This document shows, piece after piece, positions 33,886 to 42,018 of a DNA stretch of 52,238 nucleotides. Location of the stretch: the NCBI GenBank assembly GCA_018267545.1, contig JAFDYG010000463.1:1-52238 (forward strand), in the 5' to 3' direction. Source of the DNA: Bacteroidota bacterium (GTDB taxonomy: Bacteria > Bacteroidota > Bacteroidia > Chitinophagales > Chitinophagaceae). A program made the position numbers and the translations under genes. The notes under the pieces were generated by a model that saw nothing but the letters and a program-made list of their open reading frames with translations, was not told the origin of the DNA and did not search any database. Each line of letters begins with the position of its first letter. Position 1 is the first letter of the stretch.

Positions 33886-34335
33886 TTACTTAATTTTTTT
33901 ATAGATAAGGAACCGTTTGTAATTCACATTCATACGAAAAAGCGACCATTCATTATTTAATTCTCCTTGTATTTCATACTGTTGACTAATTTTTGACCAA
34001 AAACCGGCAATCCTCATTTGATATAGCCTGGTCCTGGCAGATGTACTTCCCTGTATTAAAATAAAGGCGTTAGGTACAGTCTCAAAAAAGTTAATGACAG
34101 CCTCCGCAACCGTTTGAAAAATCTTTAATTGGTCACCGTTGTTCGTTCTGGTTTCATCGTCCAACCTCCTCGTTATTTCATTCCAATTTCCAAACGCAAG
34201 ATTAAACACAGTGGCACCCAAATATTTCATTGGCTGAAATTCAATGATTTTCTTCAACCTCCCACGCAGGCCTTCACTGTAAAATTCATACTGATAGTCG
34301 GTATTTTTAACCAGCTTATATCTTTCCCACTCCAT
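33886..34335 (-). CDS. DUF6934-like protein, first gene of the A+T-rich cassette
   Basis: A 149-residue protein. Landmarks are YEFYSEGLRGRLKKIIEFQP (about 16-35), VFNLAFGNWNE (43-53), DDETRTNNGDQLKIFQTVAE (about 59-78) and GSTSARTRLYQMRIAGFW (about 97-114). From memory these match a Bacteroidota family annotated DUF6934, of unknown function, often in accessory regions; I could not check this. The conserved GST-ARTRLYRM and NNGD motifs suggest a nucleotide or nucleic-acid related active site, but this is a guess. The ATG lies directly against the T-tract of the terminator for the upstream gene. A+T-rich codon use suggests horizontal transfer. Confidence 0.7.
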   Translation of the reverse strand: MEWERYKLVKNTDYQYEFYSEGLRGRLKKIIEFQPMKYLGATVFNLAFGNWNEITRRLDDETRTNNGDQLKIFQTVAEAVINFFETVPNAFILIQGSTSARTRLYQMRIAGFWSKISQQYEIQGELNNEWSLFRMNVNYKRFLIYKKIK

Positions 34336-34369
34336 AAAAAAAGGCGTTACCCAAAACTAGTAACGCCTT
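34336..34369 (-). terminator. Intrinsic terminator of the GH3/beta-lactamase gene, abutting the next ATG
   Basis: On the minus strand GTAACGCCTT-type arms (34360-34369 with 34341-34350, 10 perfect pairs, 9-nt loop) are followed by seven T at 34342-34336, and the DUF6934-like ATG begins at 34335. The hairpin lies about 55 nt after the stop of the upstream gene. It is a textbook terminator in an odd place. Confidence 0.85.
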
Positions 34370-34423
34370 CATCGCAAAAACTTCAACTATTTTCCCCTTT
34401 CAAAGAAAAACATGAAACCAGTT

Positions 34424-37400
34424 TCATTTTTTCTTCTTTTTTTTCCCCTTCCCCGCAGACCGCACAGGCACCTTCGTCGAAGCCCCTTCATCAATCCCCA
34501 TCGCCTTATAAACGGTCTCCTGTATACGCCCGCGAATATTTAAGCTCAACAGTTTCGGATTGTTTTCGACAGGGTTGACCCGATTGGACAAAAACACATA
34601 GATCAAATCATATTTGGGATCCACCCATACGCAAGTCCCTGTGAACCCGGTGTGACCGAATGTCTGCGGCGAAGCCGAAAGACAGGGATACGGCTCCTTC
34701 CGCGTCGCATTATCCTTTTCGGGTTTATCGAATCCAAGCCCGCGCCGGCTGATCTCGCTGTGATAGCCGGTGAAGAAGTCGATCGTAGATGGCTTTAGAT
34801 AGGTGGTCCCATTGATCTTGCCGCCATTGAGCAGCATTTGCTCCAGCAGCGCCAGGTCATAGGCATCGCTGAACAGACCGGCGTGACCGGCCACCCCTCC
34901 GAACATCGCGGCGCCGGGGTCGTGTACGTCGCCGCGGATCTGCTGGTGACGGAAGATGGGTTCGTTCGCCGTGGGGGCGATGCGGCCCAGAGGGAACCGT
35001 AAGCGCGGGAGGAAGCCCGTGGCGTTCATTCCCAGCGGTTCGTAGTAGGTTTTTTTGACGTATTCGTTCAGGGGCATGCCGGAGATCGCCTCGACGATCT
35101 TACCCATGAAGATAAAGTCGTTGTCGCTGTAGATATATTTATCCCTGGGTCCGACATTGCTCTGAAGGATGCGTCTATAGATGGTATCTTCCCAGTCGTT
35201 GCGGATGTACATGTGTTCCGCCACGCGGATAGAATGTGTTCCGTCCGGCGCAGCGGCATAGATCCCCGGCAGGGGATAGCCTTCCTTGGTGCTGTCGATG
35301 GTTTCTTTGTAAAACGGAATAAAGGAGACAAGACCCGCCTGGTGCAGGAGCACGTCCCAGATGCGCAGGGATTCTTTATTGCTGCCGCGTACCCAGGGCA
35401 AATAGTCCCCCAGCGTCTTTTGCAGGTCCAGCTTTCCTTCGTCGTAGAGCTTCATTACCCCCATGGTCGTGGCGCAGATCTTGGTCACGGAAGCCATGTC
35501 GTAGATGGTCTCTTTATAGACCGGTTCTTTCTTATCGTAAGAGGTATAACCAAATGCTTTTTCATACGCGATCTTGCCGTGTCTGGCGACGAGCACTACG
35601 CAGCCCGGCGCGGCCTGTTTGGCGATGGCCTCTTCGGCGATGGCGTCGATCTTCCGCAGCTCCGTCGCATTCATGCCGACCTGTGCCGGGTCGACGATCG
35701 GAAGCAGCTTCTCTGCGCCGACGATGCCGGCGCCGGCCTTGAATTCTTCGCAGACGGAAACGGGAAGATGACCCTGAGCAGCAAATTTACCATTGAGCAG
35801 ATCGGCCGCCACCTCCTGCGTGGTCGAGTCGTCTTCGTAACAAGCGACCAGGACCTTGGCGTCGCAGCTATTCTTGATCGCATAGGGATTTCCAAAGACC
35901 ATCGTTATGGCCTTCTCCTTTTGCTGCAGCTCGTGCAGGAGCCAGGCCGCGGGGCGGCTGATGGAGAAGTTGCGGGCGGGATAGCGGGCATAGTTATGCA
36001 GACCGATGACCAGCGCGTCGTAGCGTTTGCTCAGCAGCTCCAGCGCAGCAACGGCCTTGGCGCTGTCGAGGTTATAGTCGAAGAAATAAGTGTGTGCATT
36101 ATAGTCCGTCTGCATGCGGCGGCTAAAGGCGTTGTCTTCCGTCAGCCCCATGCCGATATAGGCGATTTTGCGGCGCACTTTCGAAGGCGCGGCGATGGGT
36201 GAAGGCGCGGCCGGAGTATCGGCAATGACGGGCAGCGGGAAGACGGACGGCTCGCTATTGCGAAGGAGGGTCAGCGCGTTCTCCGCAACCTGACGCCGCA
36301 TGTCGTCGATCCCCTGGTTGAGATCGGCCGTGAGATGGTCCATGACTACCGGCTTCCAGCTGGCCAGGCCGTAGTCGTACTTGGCGCGCAATACCTTCTT
36401 TACGCGGGTGTCGATATCCTTCCATTTGAGCTTTTTGCCGCTGATTGCCGCCTTGATCTTTTCCAGGCTGACGGCCACGTCGCCGGGCAGGCAAAGCATG
36501 TCGTTGCCCGCGATCAGGGACTGGACCGAGGCCTCTCCATCGGGATAAAATTTCGCGACGCCTTTCATCTCGAGCGCGTCGGTGAAGGTGAGACCCGGAT
36601 AGGCCAGCTGCTTGCGCAGGAGCTTGGTGACATTGTTATACGAAAGAGACGTAGCCCGGTTGGCCGTATTATCGATCGACGGAATATAGAGGTGCGCAAT
36701 CATGACGCTTCCGACACCGGCGCCAAAAAGCGCGCGGAAAGGATAGAGCTCGAGCGAGTCGAGCTGTTTGCGATCCTTGTTGATCACGGGTAGATCCAAG
36801 TGTGAATCGACGGCCACGTCGCCATGCCCGGGAAAGTGTTTGGCGCAAGCCATCACGCCTTCTTCCTGCATGCCCTTTACGTATTGTACACCGAAGTCGG
36901 CAACCTTGTATTTATTCTCTCCAAAGGAACGGTCGTTGATCACCGGGTTGTCGGGATTGTTGTTTACGTCCACTACGGGTGCGTAGTTCACCTGGATGCC
37001 TATCCGCCGGCACTGCGCACCAACGAGCCGTCCGTATTGATAGATCAGCGAAGGGTCGCTCGTAGCGCCCAGCATCATCTGGCGGGGAAGTCCTTCTACG
37101 CTGTCCATCCGCATGCCCAGCCCGTTCTCCGCGTCGATACAAAAAAGGATGGGCGTATGTGCAATGCTTTGATAAAGATTGATGTGGCTGGCCTGCGCGA
37201 GCGGGTCGCCCTGGAAAAGGCAGATGCCGCCGACGTTGTATTTTCGAACGGCTTCCTCTACTTCCTTGTCGTAGAAAAGGGCCTTGTGGGTGTTCGGGTC
37301 GATGGCCGAAAGCCGGATCACCATCAGCTGCGTTATCTTTTCGTCGGGGGACAGGGTCCTGAAAACGCTGTCCACCCAGGCGTCGGCGGTGAGCGCCGTT

Positions 37401-37459
37401 TGTGCAGATCCATATAGGCAATTTATCAACAAAAGCAGCAAAAAGAAAGATTTCCTCAT
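34424..37459 (-). CDS. GH3 beta-N-acetylhexosaminidase / class C beta-lactamase-like fusion
   Basis: A 1011-residue exported two-enzyme protein with a signal peptide (1-19). Residues about 25-390 form a GH3 domain of NagZ type: KHFPGHGDVAVDSHLDLP (207-224, with the Asp/His acid-base pair D218 and H220) and nucleophile D294 (TFTDALEMKG). A linking GH3 C-terminal-like region follows. Residues about 600-990 are a serine hydrolase of the beta-lactamase/CubicO fold, with SVTK (S657, K660), YSD at 777-779 and HTG in FGHTGFTGTC. The tail ends GKGKKKKKK. It probably cleaves amino-sugar links and peptide in cell-wall fragments. The start at 37459 opens the signal peptide; a longer frame through mutL was rejected. 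Confidence 0.9.
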   Translation of the reverse strand: MRKSFFLLLLLINCLYGSAQTALTADAWVDSVFRTLSPDEKITQLMVIRLSAIDPNTHKALFYDKEVEEAVRKYNVGGICLFQGDPLAQASHINLYQSIAHTPILFCIDAENGLGMRMDSVEGLPRQMMLGATSDPSLIYQYGRLVGAQCRRIGIQVNYAPVVDVNNNPDNPVINDRSFGENKYKVADFGVQYVKGMQEEGVMACAKHFPGHGDVAVDSHLDLPVINKDRKQLDSLELYPFRALFGAGVGSVMIAHLYIPSIDNTANRATSLSYNNVTKLLRKQLAYPGLTFTDALEMKGVAKFYPDGEASVQSLIAGNDMLCLPGDVAVSLEKIKAAISGKKLKWKDIDTRVKKVLRAKYDYGLASWKPVVMDHLTADLNQGIDDMRRQVAENALTLLRNSEPSVFPLPVIADTPAAPSPIAAPSKVRRKIAYIGMGLTEDNAFSRRMQTDYNAHTYFFDYNLDSAKAVAALELLSKRYDALVIGLHNYARYPARNFSISRPAAWLLHELQQKEKAITMVFGNPYAIKNSCDAKVLVACYEDDSTTQEVAADLLNGKFAAQGHLPVSVCEEFKAGAGIVGAEKLLPIVDPAQVGMNATELRKIDAIAEEAIAKQAAPGCVVLVARHGKIAYEKAFGYTSYDKKEPVYKETIYDMASVTKICATTMGVMKLYDEGKLDLQKTLGDYLPWVRGSNKESLRIWDVLLHQAGLVSFIPFYKETIDSTKEGYPLPGIYAAAPDGTHSIRVAEHMYIRNDWEDTIYRRILQSNVGPRDKYIYSDNDFIFMGKIVEAISGMPLNEYVKKTYYEPLGMNATGFLPRLRFPLGRIAPTANEPIFRHQQIRGDVHDPGAAMFGGVAGHAGLFSDAYDLALLEQMLLNGGKINGTTYLKPSTIDFFTGYHSEISRRGLGFDKPEKDNATRKEPYPCLSASPQTFGHTGFTGTCVWVDPKYDLIYVFLSNRVNPVENNPKLLSLNIRGRIQETVYKAMGIDEGASTKVPVRSAGKGKKKKKK

Positions 37460-37493
37460 ATCCGGCGTAAATTGCACACAAATTAAGGTAGAA

Positions 37494-39419
37494 TTGCCAG
37501 ACATCATCCAATTATTACCCGATAACATCGCCAACCAGATCGCCGCCGGAGAAGTGATCCAGCGGCCTGCCAGCGCCGTGAAGGAGTTGATCGAAAATGC
37601 AGTCGACGCTGGGGCTACAGAGATTCGGCTGATCATACAGGACGCCGGCAAATCGCTGATACAGGTGGTCGATAACGGGAAGGGGATGAGTGAGACAGAC
37701 GCGCGGATGGCCTTCGAGCGGCACGCTACTTCCAAGATTCGAAACATCGACGACCTCTTTCATATTCGCACCATGGGCTTTCGCGGCGAGGCGCTGGCAT
37801 CAATCGCCGCCGTAGCACAGGTGGAGCTGCGCACCCGCAGACCGGAAGACGAAGCCGGCACCTGCATCGAGATCGAGAACAGCCGCGTCACCCGGCAGGA
37901 GCCGGTCGCACTGCCTGCGGGGAGCAATATCGCCATGAAGAATCTTTTCTTCAACGTGCCTGCCCGCCGGAATTTCCTGAAGAGCAATCCCGCGGAGATG
38001 CGTCATATCGTAGATGAATTTACCCGGGTAGCGCTGGCCTTTCCTTCCATCTTCTTCTCCCTGACCAGCAACGGCCAGGAGGTGATGCACCTGGAGAAGG
38101 GCAGTCTGAAGCAGCGCATCGTTCAAATCCTTGGGAACAGCGTTTCTTCGAAGCTGGTTTCGGTCCAGGAGAATACCGACTATGTGAACATATACGGATT
38201 TGTCGGAAAACCCGAGACCGCCAAGAAAACGCGAGGCGACCAATATTTCCTCGTCAACAACCGTTTCATTCGCAGCGCCTATCTGAACCACGCGGTGATG
38301 AGCGCCTACAAGGATATCATTCCGGCCGAAAGCTTTCCCCTGTACGTCCTGTTTATCGACCTCAACCCCGAGCTGGTAGACATCAACGTACATCCGACCA
38401 AACAAGAGATAAAGTTCGAAGACGAGAAGATCATCTATGCCTTTGTACAAGCGGCGGTGAAACACGCGCTGGCCCAGTTCAGCATCACGCCCACGCTGGA
38501 CTTTGACCTGGACCCTTCGATTCAAAATCTGGAAGCAGTGAGCAAACCCGTCAACGACGAGAAGAAGGCCGAGGTAGCCTCTTCTTCCTTATATCAAACT
38601 TTCTCCAAAAAGAACCAGGCGCACATAATCGAGCCGACGAATAAGAGCGAGCTGCGCCACTGGAAGGATTTTTATGAGGCGCCGAAAGAGCAGCAGCCCA
38701 TACAGCGAGGTCTTGGTGAACAGGATTTGGGAGCACTGGCGGGCTCCATCCAAAAAAAGACAGAAGGTCCCCAAACGACCGAACCAGCCGCCAGAGCAGT
38801 CGACCCGCTGCTCGGCAGCCTCCCGGCCAAGACCATTATACCGCTCGAGAATGCGCCGTTACAACAATTGTTAAAGACTTATATCTCTACCCCCACCAAC
38901 CGCAGCTTTATCCTCATCCACCAGCAAGCCGCGCACGAACGCATCCTCTACGAACGTTATAAGGCCGCGTCCCATGGCAAGCGCATCCCCTGTCAGAAAA
39001 GCCTCTTTCCGGCAACCCTGAGCTTGTCTACGCCGGACGCCATCCTTCTCACGGAGCTGCTGCCTGACCTCAACCAGCTGGGTTATGAGATCGAGCCCTT
39101 TGGCAAAGACAGCTTTATCATCCAGGGAACACCGGCCGATACCAGCCACGGCGACGACAAGGCCGCACTAGAAAATCTGCTGGAGCAGTTCAAGCATTTC
39201 ACCAGCGAGATCCGCTTCTCCAAACGCGAGAAGCTGATCCGCACCATGGCGAGACAGGAAGCGGTGCGACCCGATACGCCCCTTTCCGATAAAGAGATGC
39301 GCGTCATCGTCGACGACCTCTTCGCGTGCGCCCAGCACAACGTCACACCGGGCGGCGACCCGACCTTTATCGAGTTCAAGCCGGACTATATGGAGAAGCT
39401 ATTCGGCCGCGGCCATTAG
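37494..39419 (+). CDS. mutL: DNA mismatch repair protein MutL
   Basis: A 641-residue mismatch-repair ATPase if translation starts at the TTG at 37494, giving M-PDIIQLLPDNIANQIAAGE, the expected family start; no ATG is available nearby. The GHKL ATPase has N35 (ELIENAVDAG), DNGKGM (60-65) and GFRGEALASI (about 95-104). The C-terminal domain has HQQAAHERILYE where endonuclease-type MutL has DQHA(x)2E(x)4E, so D and H of that motif are changed, and the later CPHGRP motif is not visible (TPGGDPT in its place). It may therefore lack nicking activity. It diverges from the GH3 fusion and overlaps dacB by 4 nt. Confidence 0.93.
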   Translation: MPDIIQLLPDNIANQIAAGEVIQRPASAVKELIENAVDAGATEIRLIIQDAGKSLIQVVDNGKGMSETDARMAFERHATSKIRNIDDLFHIRTMGFRGEALASIAAVAQVELRTRRPEDEAGTCIEIENSRVTRQEPVALPAGSNIAMKNLFFNVPARRNFLKSNPAEMRHIVDEFTRVALAFPSIFFSLTSNGQEVMHLEKGSLKQRIVQILGNSVSSKLVSVQENTDYVNIYGFVGKPETAKKTRGDQYFLVNNRFIRSAYLNHAVMSAYKDIIPAESFPLYVLFIDLNPELVDINVHPTKQEIKFEDEKIIYAFVQAAVKHALAQFSITPTLDFDLDPSIQNLEAVSKPVNDEKKAEVASSSLYQTFSKKNQAHIIEPTNKSELRHWKDFYEAPKEQQPIQRGLGEQDLGALAGSIQKKTEGPQTTEPAARAVDPLLGSLPAKTIIPLENAPLQQLLKTYISTPTNRSFILIHQQAAHERILYERYKAASHGKRIPCQKSLFPATLSLSTPDAILLTELLPDLNQLGYEIEPFGKDSFIIQGTPADTSHGDDKAALENLLEQFKHFTSEIRFSKREKLIRTMARQEAVRPDTPLSDKEMRVIVDDLFACAQHNVTPGGDPTFIEFKPDYMEKLFGRGH

Positions 39420-40783
39420 TATTTATCCCTGAACTGGTGGATCATCTGCTCCATCTGACGACGCAGGGTGACGCCGCTGCCGCTGTAGTTATTGATCAGT
39501 ATAGAGAATAAAAAGAGGTGATCTTTCCTGGTGATCAGATATCCGCTCAACGCCACCACCCCGGATAAGCTTCCCGTCTTTGCAAAGATGTACCCGCTAT
39601 CCTGGCGATAATACGAACGAAGCGTACCCGTTCCACCTGTCGGCAGAATGCGCTTCATCCGGTCCAGCCCGAAATCATTCTTCATTTTATCCAGCAGCCA
39701 CACAAAGTCCTGCGGTGTGAATAGATCGTTGCGGCTGAGTCCGCTGCCATCTACCCAATAGGGCCGCTGGGGCAGGCCTTTCAAGTCGGTCTTCAGCAAA
39801 GTATCGATGATGCTGCCGTCATTCATCTGGCCCAATAGCTTATAGCCCGTCATCAACAGGGTCTGCTCGGCAAAGAAATTGTCGCTGTTGTACATCATCG
39901 GACGGAACATCGAATCGACGGGACGGGAATGAATGGTGCCCGTCTCCCGGGCAGAGGGGATGGATCTCCGGGTATATACGCGAACCTCCCGGCCGACTGT
40001 ATCCTTCAGCAGCGTCGCAGCCGATGCCACGCCTTCCGTAATAAACGGTACGTCCAGCTCGCTGTTCTTTCCTTTCCCTTCCGTTATCTCGAATGCGTTC
40101 TTTGTCCAGTCGCGCTGTACGTGAAACTCTTTTTTGGCCGTATCGGTGTTGAAGCGTACCTCCCAGTTGATATCCGGTATGGAGTAAAACGAACCGGAAG
40201 CGGAATCCTGGATCCAGCGTATCAGGTTACCGTATGCCGGGAAGGCGCTGCGCTCGGGCATATAGTCGTCGTTATAGTCGTCCCAGGCCCAGCCGCGGCC
40301 CAGGGGTTTATCCTGCCAGTTGCCGCCCAGCAGGTAGAGGCTGCCACGGCTTTTCTGCAGGAATCGAATGACCGGCTGATCGGGGAAAGACGGATGCAAA
40401 AAGGTCGGGTCACCCGTGGGGTAGATAAACAGCGCGGTATCCAATTTTAAATAATGCATCCCTATCAGGGAATCACCCAGGTATTTCATCCCGGCGTATA
40501 GGGAAAAGAGTTTGGTGTTGCTGGCGGGTATAAAGTATTTGTCGCCCTGATAGTTGACCTTATAAGCAGCTGTCGCGGGGTCGTAGAGACAGACTCCTAC
40601 CTGTGCCGACTGAAGGCCGGGTTGTTTTAATAATTCTTCGACTTCGGCAGTCATGCGCGAGGCAGGAATACGCGAAGGCGCAGCTGCGGGAGCAGCAGGA
40701 CCCGAAGACGACTGAACGGTCTTCGCAGGCGAACAAGCATAAAAAAGGAAAACAACCAGGGTAAATCCGGAAAACCATCGCAT
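39416..40783 (-). CDS. dacB: D-alanyl-D-alanine carboxypeptidase/endopeptidase (PBP4, S13 family)
   Basis: A 455-residue penicillin-binding protein of the DacB group, removing terminal D-alanine or cutting cross-links in peptidoglycan. The N-terminus carries a lipobox (FLFYACSP, C17), so it is probably a lipoprotein, followed by an A/P/S-rich linker. Catalytic motifs are S88-N-T-K91 (PASNTKLF), SDN in YNSDNFFAEQ and KTG in FAKTGSLSG. The inserted domain between the first two motifs is typical of S13 enzymes. It overlaps mutL by 4 nt tail to tail. No TAnnTTTG match was found in the 51-nt gap to the next gene. Confidence 0.92.
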   Translation of the reverse strand: MRWFSGFTLVVFLFYACSPAKTVQSSSGPAAPAAAPSRIPASRMTAEVEELLKQPGLQSAQVGVCLYDPATAAYKVNYQGDKYFIPASNTKLFSLYAGMKYLGDSLIGMHYLKLDTALFIYPTGDPTFLHPSFPDQPVIRFLQKSRGSLYLLGGNWQDKPLGRGWAWDDYNDDYMPERSAFPAYGNLIRWIQDSASGSFYSIPDINWEVRFNTDTAKKEFHVQRDWTKNAFEITEGKGKNSELDVPFITEGVASAATLLKDTVGREVRVYTRRSIPSARETGTIHSRPVDSMFRPMMYNSDNFFAEQTLLMTGYKLLGQMNDGSIIDTLLKTDLKGLPQRPYWVDGSGLSRNDLFTPQDFVWLLDKMKNDFGLDRMKRILPTGGTGTLRSYYRQDSGYIFAKTGSLSGVVALSGYLITRKDHLFLFSILINNYSGSGVTLRRQMEQMIHQFRDKY

Positions 40784-40834
40784 GGGCGCTACTTTAGCGC
40801 AAGATAACTAAAAAACAGCGCCTGCGGCAGCCCG

Positions 40835-41971
40835 CTATCCCCTCTCCTGCGCGCGCAGCCACCGCTCCGGAATCTCGTTGCTGCTGGCCAATAAATAATC
40901 CTGATAGGAGCAGGCTATGTATTTGTTGTCCGGGAGCTGCATCCACCAGCGCTGCGTCTTTTTGCTCTGCAGGAATGTCGTCTCCACCTCGGCAAAGGCG
41001 GTGCGGTATTCGATAAAGAAATCCCGGTCGGACAGGGAGGCTTCGCGGCGTCCGCGGCTTTTCCCGTCGATAAGATACCAGAGCATATGGCTGATCTGCC
41101 GGGCAGTCAGCTGACCCTGGTCGCGGGCCGGCATATAGCCATAGACGCCGATGGTGTTGACGTTATGGCTGAGACCGGCGTATCGCATGAGGATACAGGC
41201 CTCTTCTCCATTGAAGCCATTCGGTGAAAGGTGATTGGCCGGGGCGAAGGCATTGGCGATGGCGGAGATATCAAAGCTGAAAAGGTGCGAGTTGCGGATC
41301 ACGGGCTCCATCTCTTCGATATTGTCCTTTACGCTGCCCAGCCGGAAGCAGTCGAACCGGAGCTTGTCCATCGTCTCCAGCATATGCGGGTGAACATAAT
41401 AACTTTGAAAACCGATATGGTTATAGTGATGGATATAGTTGGGCTCGCCCGTCAGCATCTCCATCAGGAAATTCTCGCTGCGGTGGCGCGAATCGATATC
41501 GAGGTCGATCAGGGCGTCCACGCAGGTCGCTTCGATAATATGTTTCTTATCCGAATAGGTATAATACTGACCGAGGGTCAGGTCGTGCGAGCCGCCCAGG
41601 ATGACGACGGTCTTGCCGATGGCGGTCAGCTCGCGGATAACGGCTTTTAGCGCCGCATAAGTGTCGTTCAGGGTAGCGCCGGCCCGGATATTTCCTGCAT
41701 CGGCCAGCTTGATATCCGTATGCCAGTAAAAAAGCTGGTAGAATTGCTCCCGGATGGCGTCGGGTCCGCCCGCTTCCCGGCGGTCGCGGCCAATCCCTCT
41801 TTCTTCCTCACAGCCCACGAAGATCATATCAGCCTCGTAGAGGTCGGGAAAGGACTCGTCGTAAGCATCGATTATCTTGCCGATCTGTCCGTCCTTATAA
41901 CCCTGGTCCTGGGAGAGTTCCGCCAGGTTGATGGGCTCCAAAAAGTCACTGATATGCAGGTTGGAAGACAT
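40835..41971 (-). CDS. Arginase/formimidoylglutamase-family protein with altered metal site
   Basis: A 378-residue protein of the ureohydrolase fold, of the Bacteroidota type often labelled formimidoylglutamase. The family pattern is clear (VVILGGSHDLTLGQYYTYSD about 122-141; SPNGFNGEEACILMRYAGLS; QRWWMQLPDNK near the end; NEIPERWLRAQ at the end). The metal-binding motifs are worn: GGSHD keeps H129, but DxHxD reads DLDID (156-160) and the SxDxDxxDP motif reads SFDISAIANA. It probably does not bind two manganese ions and may not be an active amidino-hydrolase. The ATG at 41971 is supported by a promoter element 20 nt upstream; a longer frame into pheS was rejected. No hut genes are nearby. Confidence 0.8.
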   Translation of the reverse strand: MSSNLHISDFLEPINLAELSQDQGYKDGQIGKIIDAYDESFPDLYEADMIFVGCEEERGIGRDRREAGGPDAIREQFYQLFYWHTDIKLADAGNIRAGATLNDTYAALKAVIRELTAIGKTVVILGGSHDLTLGQYYTYSDKKHIIEATCVDALIDLDIDSRHRSENFLMEMLTGEPNYIHHYNHIGFQSYYVHPHMLETMDKLRFDCFRLGSVKDNIEEMEPVIRNSHLFSFDISAIANAFAPANHLSPNGFNGEEACILMRYAGLSHNVNTIGVYGYMPARDQGQLTARQISHMLWYLIDGKSRGRREASLSDRDFFIEYRTAFAEVETTFLQSKKTQRWWMQLPDNKYIACSYQDYLLASSNEIPERWLRAQERG

Positions 41972-41990
41972 GAAATGCGCGTTTTTGGGG

Positions 41991-41998
41991 CAAACGTA
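41991..41998 (-). promoter_or_regulatory. -7 element of the arginase-family gene
   Basis: The minus strand reads TACGTTTG, an exact match, 19 nt upstream of the ATG at 41971. It lies only 8 nt from the pheS element, so the two divergent promoters probably compete for polymerase. Confidence 0.5.
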
Positions 41999-42006
41999 CA
42001 ATAAAT

Positions 42007-42014
42007 TATCTTTG
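42007..42014 (+). promoter_or_regulatory. -7 element directly upstream of pheS
   Basis: TATCTTTG is an exact match ending 4 nt before the ATG at 42019, predicting a leaderless or nearly leaderless mRNA. There is no room for a leader peptide attenuator such as controls pheST in E. coli. Confidence 0.5.
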
Positions 42015-42018
42015 TGGT

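Noticed and set aside
37284-37493. An ATG start for mutL at 37284
   Set aside because: It would add 70 residues unlike any MutL and overlap the signal-peptide end of the GH3 fusion; the TTG at 37494 gives the family start.
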